From contig JACPPA010000017.1 of the NCBI GenBank assembly GCA_016191285.1, forward strand, positions 1 through 50,828: DNA of 50,828 nt, read 5' to 3'. The notes beneath the pieces were generated by a model, which had not been told where the DNA came from, did no database searches, and saw only the letters and a program-made list of their open reading frames with translations. Shown here piece after piece: positions 26,253 through 32,370 of this stretch. Source of the DNA: Gammaproteobacteria bacterium (GTDB taxonomy: Bacteria > Pseudomonadota > Gammaproteobacteria > Ga0077536). Position 1 is the first letter of the stretch. Each line of letters starts with the position of its first letter. The translations under genes were made by a program, and so were the position numbers.

Positions 26253-26372
26253 GTACAATGTAGCCCATGCTAGCCAGAACAAGCAAGGACCTGATACGGC
26301 CCGATTGTGTAGCGCTGAACCATGTTCGAACGGTTGAGCGCTAACTCACCGCAGTAACGATGTGTCTTCACC

Positions 26373-26378
26373 TATACT
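26373..26378 (+). promoter_or_regulatory. Possible -10 element before the DUF433 genes
   Basis: TATACT, in the context CCTATACT, lies 30 nt before ATG 26408. The same CCTATACT occurs at 29833-29840 before the antitoxin gene at 29883, so both cargo operons may share a promoter type. A convincing -35 was not found. Confidence 0.3.
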
Positions 26379-26407
26379 GCGAATAGAGCCTTGTACGCGA
26401 ATGTACG

Positions 26408-26599
26408 ATGAACAACCGCATCACGATTGATTCCGCTATTTGCCACGGAAAACCTTGCATTCGAGGTCTACGTTATCCTGTCGAATCGGTGCTCGAGTGG
26501 TTGGCGGGTGGCATGACCATCGAGGAAATCCTGAGCGACTATCAGGACCTTGAGCGCGAGGATATTTTCGCGGCACTGGCATACGATGCGGAGCAATGA
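26408..26599 (+). CDS. DUF433 protein (antitoxin-like), first of two
   Basis: A 63-residue protein. ITIDSAICHGKPCIRGLRYP is the DUF433 signature, a winged-helix domain often found as the antitoxin of PIN/DUF5615-type toxins. EEILSDYQDLEREDIFAALA is the conserved C-terminal half. No DUF5615 toxin lies beside it, so it may be an orphan or pair with a neighbour. The next gene is a second DUF433, 4 nt downstream. Confidence 0.8.
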   Translation: MNNRITIDSAICHGKPCIRGLRYPVESVLEWLAGGMTIEEILSDYQDLEREDIFAALAYDAEQ

Positions 26600-26603
26600 G
26601 CGT

Positions 26604-26804
26604 ATGAATGCTCACTTTGATCGCATCACCGTAAATCCAGAGCTCATGAATGGGCAGCCGTGCATCCGGGGAATTCGGTCGACCGTAAGGCGCGTGCTCG
26701 AAGCGGTCGTACTCTACACGGATCGCACCGAACTGAAAGGCGAGTATCCGGAACTCGAAGATGAAGATATCGTGCAGGCATTAGAATTCGCCGCGCGCAA
26801 TTAA
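26604..26804 (+). CDS. DUF433 protein (antitoxin-like), second of two
   Basis: A 66-residue protein. FDRITVNPELMNGQPCIRGI and EYPELEDEDIVQALEFAARN are the DUF433 halves. ATG 26604 is used because it starts 4 nt after the first DUF433 stop. The two copies are clearly diverged, so this is not a recent duplication. Role as for the first copy. Confidence 0.8.
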   Translation: MNAHFDRITVNPELMNGQPCIRGIRSTVRRVLEAVVLYTDRTELKGEYPELEDEDIVQALEFAARN

Positions 26805-26820
26805 ACCAGGGGTTTGCAGC

Positions 26821-27078
26821 ATGAATGCGATTGTGATCGAGCACGTGAAAATCACCGAGTTGCCCGAAGCTTGGCGCACCAAGCTAGCCCAGGTACCCGG
26901 CACCACCGTGACGGTGCGTATCGAGGCAGAAGCTCAAGGCGCCGTTCAGACCGAAGGGTTTCTAACCGAAGATTCATTGTTTGGTATGTGGCGCGACCGA
27001 GAAGACATGGCGGACGTGGCGAATTACATTCGTTCAATCCGCACCTCGCGCTTCAACAACGATGGCACGCAGCGCTAG
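26821..27078 (+). CDS. Putative antitoxin of the downstream PIN toxin
   Basis: An 85-residue protein with a C-terminal LFGMWRDREDMADVANYIRS IR motif, common in small antitoxins that precede PIN-domain toxins, where it wraps the toxin groove. The N-terminal half is a short beta-rich segment of unknown DNA binding. The PIN toxin begins 5 nt after its stop. Starts at ATG 26821. Confidence 0.65.
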   Translation: MNAIVIEHVKITELPEAWRTKLAQVPGTTVTVRIEAEAQGAVQTEGFLTEDSLFGMWRDREDMADVANYIRSIRTSRFNNDGTQR

Positions 27079-27083
27079 CGGCC

Positions 27084-27473
27084 TTGTCCCCGATCCTGAT
27101 CGATTCGGACGTACTGGTGTGGCTCACGCGCGGGTATGCGACCGCAGCCCGGCGACTGAATGCGATCGATACCTGGCACATCTCGGTGGTGACCTACATC
27201 GAACTCGCCCAAGGCTGTCGCGACAAGGCTGAACTCGCGCGGCTGAAGAAGGGACTTACAGCGCGCCGTACCGAGATCATCCCTGTCACGCCGGCCATAT
27301 CGCAGCGCGCTTCATTGTTGATCGACGGATTGGCGCTTTCCCACGGACTTCGCCTAGCCGATGCGTTAATCGGCGCTACCGCGATGGAACATCAGCTCAC
27401 ACTCCTCACCGGCAACGCCGCGCACTTCGCGCCTATCGCAGGCCTCAACATCGAGACCTTTGTGCCGGAGTAG
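27084..27473 (+). CDS. PIN-domain toxin, VapC-like
   Basis: A 129-residue PIN domain. Acidic residues: D7/D9 in ILIDSDVLVW, E in TYIELAQGC and D in RLADALIGATA, followed by TGNAAHF. The first in-frame start is TTG 27084, six nt after the antitoxin stop; no ATG is in reach. It should cleave RNA. It ends ~125 nt before the truncated second integrase module. Confidence 0.75.
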   Translation: MSPILIDSDVLVWLTRGYATAARRLNAIDTWHISVVTYIELAQGCRDKAELARLKKGLTARRTEIIPVTPAISQRASLLIDGLALSHGLRLADALIGATAMEHQLTLLTGNAAHFAPIAGLNIETFVPE

Positions 27474-27601
27474 ATCAACCCCAGGTGGCATAAGCATGGA
27501 ACCTTCGTTTGGCTTCTGGAATGTTGAATCTCGACTCCGGGAAGTCGGACGGGATTAATAAAGTAAAAAAAAAGCCGGCGTGATTTATTTTGGGTCATCC
27601 G

Positions 27602-28255
27602 ATCAAGAATCGGATGGCCGCCTTGAGGTGGTGGGCCATGAAGGTTAACCGACAGAACGTCATCGCCCGGACGAATGATCATTACGGCATTCCCGACCGG
27701 GTGTTCGTCACCAATGAGAGCAAGGCGCAGACGCTAATCGCCGAACAGCTTGCCAAAGTTCGCGATGAACATGTGCGGATGAGTCTCGAACTGCAGGCAG
27801 CGTTCGGACTCCGCCGCGAAGAAGCGATCAAGTTCATTCCGACCTACGCCGACCGTAAAGACACGCTGGTTCTGAAGGACACCTGGACCAAAGGTGGCAA
27901 GGCGCGCGAGATGCCAATCCGAACGGAAGCCCAGCGCGAGGTCCTCGAACGCGCACATCGCATGGCTGGGCGTGGCTCCTTAATTCCAGCTGACCGGAAC
28001 TATGTCCAGCAACTCCGAGTGTATGAAGGTCACACCGCAAGGGCTGGCCTGTCGAAGCTGCATGGTCTGCGCCACGCCTATGCCCAACAGCGTTATAAAG
28101 AGCTGACCGGATGGAGGTGTCTGGCTGCCGGTGGCCCCGAGTTCGGCGCACTGACGCCGGAACAGAAAGCCCAGGACAAGGAGGCGCGGCTGACCATCAG
28201 CCGCGAACTCGGGCATGAAAAGGAGGGCGTGACAGCGATTTATCTTGGTCGCTGA
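27602..28255 (+). pseudogene. Tyrosine recombinase, integrase-domain type, copy B (N-terminus missing)
   Basis: Similarity to copy A begins abruptly at IKNRMAALRWWAMKVNRQNV (27602), so about 75 N-terminal residues are gone. The remainder is open and intact to 28255: FGLRREEA, HGLRHAYAQQRY and ELGHEKEGVTAIYLGR carry R, HxxR, H and Y. The break coincides with a GGGTCATCCG motif at 27592-27601. The excisionase-like gene follows after 13 nt, as in copy A. Confidence 0.8.
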
Positions 28256-28268
28256 TCCCGATTCGAGC

Positions 28269-28619
28269 ATGCAGCGACAACCCAACATCGCCCCACGACT
28301 CCTCCGTTTCCGCGATGCCCCGCGTTATTTGGGCATGGACCGCAACCGCTTCAATGCGGAAGTTCGGCCAAGCCTCACTGAAATCCCGATTGGTCGACAG
28401 GGCATTGCGTTCGACCGCCTTGAACTGGACGCCTGGGTGGACCACTATAAATCCCGCAACGGGCGTCCCGCCTCTGACGAAAGAGGAGACAGATTATGGG
28501 ACGCAAACGATTTCCAGGGCTACGTGAACGCGCCGGGATCTGGCATATCGAGAAGCAGATCTTCGGCCGCAAGATTCACGAAAGCACTGGCACAGGCGAC
28601 CTCAAAAAAGCGGAGCTGA
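28269..28619 (+). CDS. Excisionase-like DNA-binding protein, copy B
   Basis: A 116-residue protein. The AlpA/helix-turn-helix type domain, RFRDAPRYLGMDRNRFNAEV and IGRQGIAFDRLELDAWVDHY, fills the first 75 residues. A serine- and lysine-rich tail ends in LAQATSKKRS. The gene overlaps the start of the second integrase by 124 nt in another frame, an unusually long overlap. Copy A has lost this tail. Expected to bind att DNA and steer excision (inference from position). Confidence 0.7.
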   Translation: MQRQPNIAPRLLRFRDAPRYLGMDRNRFNAEVRPSLTEIPIGRQGIAFDRLELDAWVDHYKSRNGRPASDERGDRLWDANDFQGYVNAPGSGISRSRSSAARFTKALAQATSKKRS

Positions 28620-29598
28620 TGCTGGCCCGCCGGATTGAGGAAGTCCGACAGGCGAAAGTGTTTGGGCTCCGGCCGGCGAGGACCTTTCGAGAGGCGGCGA
28701 CTCGCTTCCTTGAAGAGAACCTGGCGCTTCGAAGCATTAGCGACTATGCGATGCATCTAAAGCAGTTAGATCCGTATATCGGCTGCGTGGCATTGGCGCA
28801 GGTACATCTCGGCACGCTGAAGCCATTCATCGAAGATCGGCAGGCTGCGGGATTGAAGCATAAGAGCATCAACCTCGCATTGAGTGTGGTGCGGCGTATT
28901 TTGAATCTGGCGGCACGTTTGTGGCGCGACGAGTCGGGTCACACCTGGCTTGAGACCGCGCCGCTGATTCAACTGTTGCCGACGACCGATGCACGAAAGC
29001 CGTATCCGATCTCGTGGGACGAGCAGGCGACGTTGATGCGGGCACTCCCGGACCATCTGGCCCGAATGGGTTCGTTCAAGGTTAATACGGGATGCAGGGA
29101 GCAGGAGGTTTGTCAGCTGCGTTGGGAGTGGGAGATTACGGTCCCGAACTGGATACCTCGGTGTTCATCATTCCAGGGGTGGTGATTAAGAACCGAGAGG
29201 ATCGATTGATTGTGTTGAACCAGGTCGCGAAGTCTGTGGTGCAGGAGCGGCGCGATAAACATGCTACGCATGTTTTCTCGTTCCAAGGCCACTCGCTGAC
29301 CGGGATCAACAACAGCGCATGGAAACGCGCGCGAGCAACGGTCGGTCTGATCCAAGTTCGGGTGCATGACTTGAAGCACACCTTCGGTCGACGACTGCGC
29401 GCTGCTGGCGTGCCGTTGGAGACGCGGAAGGTGCTACTCGGTCACCGCAACGGAGACATCACCTCGCACTACTCAGCGCCTGAGCTTGCCGAATTATTGG
29501 AGGCGGCAAACCGTGTTTGTGCGAGTGAGTCCGGCAAAACTCCGGCACTGGTTGTATTGAAACAAAAAGCGCTTATCGAGACCTCGATAACTGCTTGA
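28496..29598 (+). pseudogene. Second tyrosine recombinase, copy B (one-base frameshift)
   Basis: ATG 28496, with AGAGGAGA just upstream, starts MGRKRFPGLRERAGIWHIEK, followed by an Arm/core-binding domain. The catalytic domain begins with NTGCREQEVCQLRWEWE. Comparison with copy A shows a missing base at 29146/29147: copy A reads CCGGAATTGG, this copy CCGAACTGG. After that the frame shifts and continues with ELDTSVFIIPGV to 29598. HDLKHTFGRR, LLGHRNG and HYSAPEL keep H, R, H and Y. If the base were restored the ~366-residue enzyme would be complete. Its stop lies 15 nt before the att repeat. Confidence 0.82.
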
Positions 29599-29613
29599 TG
29601 CGTAATGGCTAGT

Positions 29614-29785
29614 TGGCGCGCCCGGAGAGATTCGAACTCCCGACCCCCTGGTTCGTAGGTCGGGAGACGCGCTACAGGCGTTTATCAATCAATAGTTTGC
29701 GGCACCTGCCAGTGTGCTAATGAGCGTCGATAACAGGGAAATGAGTCGAGATATTGCGGGGCACTAGTACACTTTTTGGCACACC
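29614..29785 (-). repeat. Attachment-site-like repeat, copy 2: tRNA-Arg(ACG) 3' end plus arm region
   Basis: Same layout and same length (172 bp) as 25499-25670. On the minus strand 29614-29658 carries CTACGAACCAGG, the T-loop TTCGAAT and the encoded CCA. Similarity continues beyond the tRNA part through CACCTGCCAGTGTGCTAATG and GCACTAGTACAC. The tRNA 5' half is again absent. Confidence 0.75.
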
Positions 29786-29882
29786 GATGTGCGGCCTTGA
29801 GCTGGACGATTAGTGCGCCCGAAGGTCGCTCGCCTATACTCCGACCGTAAGTCATCAATCGGATCTCTACGGACAGGCAGCT

Positions 29883-30086
29883 ATGACCCCGCCCGATACG
29901 AATGCTTTATTGGCGAAGCTCAAGTCGCTTCCGCCGCAGCGCCTTGCTGAAGTGGAGGACTTCGTCGATTTTCTGCGCAGCCGAGATGACGACAGTCGAT
30001 TGACGACGAGCGCCAGTGCAGCTTCACAGGCGAGCTTTGCCGAGGTGTGGGATAACGACGACGATGCCGAGTATGACCACCTATAG
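29883..30086 (+). CDS. Putative antitoxin of the PemK/MazF-type toxin
   Basis: A 67-residue protein with LKSLPPQRLAEVEDFVDFLR, a motif common in small antitoxins (DUF2281-like), then an acidic tail DNDDDAEYDHL. It overlaps the toxin gene by 14 nt. A TATACT box at 29835-29840 may serve as -10. It is the first cargo gene after att repeat copy 2. Confidence 0.7.
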   Translation: MTPPDTNALLAKLKSLPPQRLAEVEDFVDFLRSRDDDSRLTTSASAASQASFAEVWDNDDDAEYDHL

Positions 30087-30441
30087 TTTCGGCGATGTCG
30101 TCCTGGTCCAGTTCCCGTTCACAGATCAATCGAGCACCAAGCAGCGGCCCGCAATAGTTATCAGTTCGGAACGCTACAACACCGAGCGCCCGGACGTGGT
30201 CATCCTGGCGGTTACCAGTCGGATGCGAGAAACGCTCGGGTACGCGGAACATTTGCTTACCGATTGGAGCGTCGCGGGGTTGCTCAAACCTTCGGTTATC
30301 AAACCGCTCATTGCAACGATAGATAAATCGCTCGTGCGGAGAGTACTCGGGCAGTTGGGGTCGAGTGATCTCGGTTCAGTTGAGCGCTGTATCGAGGAAA
30401 TTGTTGGGCGTGATCCACGCTCGCGAAGGCAGCCTGGGTAG
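30073..30441 (+). CDS. PemK/MazF-type toxin
   Basis: A 122-residue protein. SFGDVVLVQFPFTDQSSTKQ RPAIVIS is the start of a PemK/MazF beta-barrel; KPSVIKPLIATIDKSLV and LGQLGSSDLG are family blocks. Such toxins cut mRNA at short sequences. ATG 30073 lies inside the antitoxin gene end and is preferred to the longer in-frame start at 30016. Confidence 0.8.
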   Translation: MTTYSFGDVVLVQFPFTDQSSTKQRPAIVISSERYNTERPDVVILAVTSRMRETLGYAEHLLTDWSVAGLLKPSVIKPLIATIDKSLVRRVLGQLGSSDLGSVERCIEEIVGRDPRSRRQPG

Positions 30442-30507
30442 AGTGGGTGCCGCCCGCGAATGGCCCGTGGGATGAAGCTGCGCAAGCAGTCAACAGCCCG
30501 CAGCTAA

Positions 30508-30585
30508 ATGGATCCGATGAGCATCCGTATCACCAGCGACCCTGCAATCTGTCATGGCAACCACCTCGTCGATGCAGTCCTTTAG
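30508..30585 (+). pseudogene. DUF433 remnant
   Basis: ATG 30508 gives MDPMSIRITSDPAICHGNHL V, then a stop at 30585. It matches the first 20 residues of the DUF433 gene at 26408 (ITIDSAICHGKP). It shows that the same kind of cargo followed both att repeats. Confidence 0.55.
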
Positions 30586-30662
30586 CGGATCAGCGCAGTG
30601 CGGATCATCACTTGTACGTAGTGGATAGCACTTGGATCTGCGCAATCCGTTATGGCTCATTT

Positions 30663-31412
30663 TTACGATGCGTGGTCGTTGGCAACGAACAGAAAGTCGA
30701 ATATCAGCTCGATCGTCTGCTGAAGTTCTTCTGGCGCAAATACATTCCGCTTCGTGAGAATCTCGAACTCGGTCGAAACGGATAGCACGGTTCCGGCAAG
30801 ACCAATGACCGCGTAGTACAAGCGAGCCGGATCGCCAGGCCTCACGCGACGCTCGTCCTGACCGTGGCGAATCATCCCGCATACGTTCTCAAAAGACGCT
30901 CTCAAATAGCCGTCTATCAACCACTGAATTCGATCACTTCCTTGCGTGCTCTGCTGGATCATGATCCGATGGAGTTGGGGAACTTGAGCTGAGAACTCCA
31001 CGAAGTTCTCAATAAACGCTTTCAGGCCGGCGACCGGATCAACGGTTCCTGCGGTCGACAGCCGTGCCTGCAGGTTGTCCTGGTATCGGCCGATGATGCT
31101 TTCCATCATCTTCAGCCAAAGTCCGTCCTTCGATTCGAAGTGGTAAAGCAACAGCGGATGGCTCACGCCAGCGCGATCCGCGACCGCTCGGGTCGAGGTA
31201 CCCGCGAAGCCGAATGCGCCGAAGCACTCGAGCGCTGAATTCAGCACCCGCTCTCGAACCTCCAGGCCGGGCGAGCCGATGCCTGGGACCTTTATCTTCC
31301 TGTCCTGATGTCCGGTGGTAAGACGAACCGCATGACTCTGACGCCGACCGCGTTCGTTCGACGTCGCGGTGGCCGTTTTGGTCTTCGGCTTTACAGCTTT
31401 CTTTAACGCCAC
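30663..31412 (-). CDS. TetR-family regulator, first of two paralogues
   Basis: A 249-residue regulator. A basic N-terminal tail (GRRQSHAVRLTTG) precedes the helix-turn-helix: ALECFGAFGFAGTSTRAVAD and RAGVSHPLLLYHFESKDGLW. The ligand domain contains QLHRIMIQQSTQGSDRIQWL and GDPARLYYAVIGLAGTVLSV. GTG 31412 is preceded by AAGGA. It is closely similar to the regulator at 40118. It is divergent from the VOC gene at 31624, and the intergenic space holds the 21-bp operator array, so it probably represses that operon and itself. Confidence 0.88.
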   Translation of the reverse strand: MALKKAVKPKTKTATATSNERGRRQSHAVRLTTGHQDRKIKVPGIGSPGLEVRERVLNSALECFGAFGFAGTSTRAVADRAGVSHPLLLYHFESKDGLWLKMMESIIGRYQDNLQARLSTAGTVDPVAGLKAFIENFVEFSAQVPQLHRIMIQQSTQGSDRIQWLIDGYLRASFENVCGMIRHGQDERRVRPGDPARLYYAVIGLAGTVLSVSTEFEILTKRNVFAPEELQQTIELIFDFLFVANDHAS

Positions 31413-31520
31413 TTGATTTCCTTTGCGATTTCCACGTGCCCGCGCATTCAGCGTCCAGCTACGCAGTATGTCTGATTGTCGCCAATCGACCTTGAAAGAC
31501 CGTCTTGCATCGTGTGCTGT

Positions 31521-31572
31521 CCAAGTGGTAAAGTCAACTGACCATATGGTAAATATGATTGACCAAATGGTA
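31521..31572 (+). promoter_or_regulatory. Operator array: three CCAWRTGGTA sites at 21-bp spacing
   Basis: CCAAGTGGTA (31521), CCATATGGTA (31542) and CCAAATGGTA (31563) begin exactly 21 bp apart, two helical turns. The middle site is the perfect palindrome ACCATATGGT. TTGACC overlaps the third site and could be a -35. The array lies between the TetR gene and the VOC gene at 31624. The same TGACCATATGGTAAATAT occurs at 42430-42447 before the decayed VOC paralogue. Confidence 0.7.
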
Positions 31573-31623
31573 GTGAAGACCGGTCGGAGCCCACGCCTCG
31601 AACGTAGCTAACAGGGGAAAACC

Positions 31624-32247
31624 ATGAGCATTGCCCAAATCCAAACCACGGCCGGCGACCTCAAGAGCCACGTCGTTCCCAGCAAGCTCGCGCATTATGT
31701 GATTCGAGCAAAACACTTTCAGGAGATGCTGGCCTGGTATCGCAAAGTGTTTTATTTGCACACCTCGTTCGAAGCGCCCGTGATCGCGTTCCTCACCTAT
31801 GACGAGGAACACCATCGCATCGCCTTCTTAAACACAGAGCATCTTCCCGCCCCGGACATGATGCGGACGGGTATTGATCACGTGGCCTTCACCTATGGGA
31901 GCTTGGGAGATTTACTCCACACCTGGGCGCGGCTGAAGGCCGAGAACATTGAACCGTTCTGGTGCATCAATCACGGGATGAGCACTTCCATGTATTACCG
32001 TGACCCGGATGGTAACGAGATCGAACTGCAGGTCGACAACTTCGCCACCATGGAGGAGTGCAAGGGCTGGTTCGCGTCCGAGCACTTCGCAGTCAATCCC
32101 CTCGGTGTCGATTTCGATCCGGGCGCCATGTTGGCCAAGTTGCAGAGCGGCGTTCCCGAGGCCGAACTGCTTCGTCAGGGAGCGGCGCCTGTGCCGCCCG
32201 AGGGGACCTATCGCTACACGACGCTGCCGCCGCCTGCGAGCGCCTGA
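31624..32247 (+). CDS. VOC-family, biphenyl-diol dioxygenase-like protein
   Basis: A 207-residue VOC protein. Metal-ligand-type residues: H24 (LAHYVIRA), H86 (GIDHVAF) and E134 (DPDGNEIELQ). The repeated glyoxalase motif and size fit the single-repeat relatives of extradiol (biphenyl-2,3-diol 1,2-) dioxygenases; cleavage of a catechol-like ring is plausible but not shown. A ribosome site, AGGGGA, precedes ATG 31624. It is the first gene after the TetR operator array. A decayed paralogue is at 42478. Confidence 0.8.
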   Translation: MSIAQIQTTAGDLKSHVVPSKLAHYVIRAKHFQEMLAWYRKVFYLHTSFEAPVIAFLTYDEEHHRIAFLNTEHLPAPDMMRTGIDHVAFTYGSLGDLLHTWARLKAENIEPFWCINHGMSTSMYYRDPDGNEIELQVDNFATMEECKGWFASEHFAVNPLGVDFDPGAMLAKLQSGVPEAELLRQGAAPVPPEGTYRYTTLPPPASA

Positions 32248-32370
32248 CGGGTTAGCGGTAGTCGACCGACCCGATAAAACACCCCGATCACCTGGCGCTG
32301 ATATTGCGCGCATGGCGCATTTACTCACGTACGGTCGTCACCAGGTCATAAGTATTTCAAGGGCCGCATC

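Noticed and set aside
27592-27601. GGGTCATCCG at the breakpoint of the truncated integrase, shared with the ISL3-like end at 50694
   Set aside because: Ten bases are too few to claim an IS-mediated deletion; noted only as a coincidence worth remembering.
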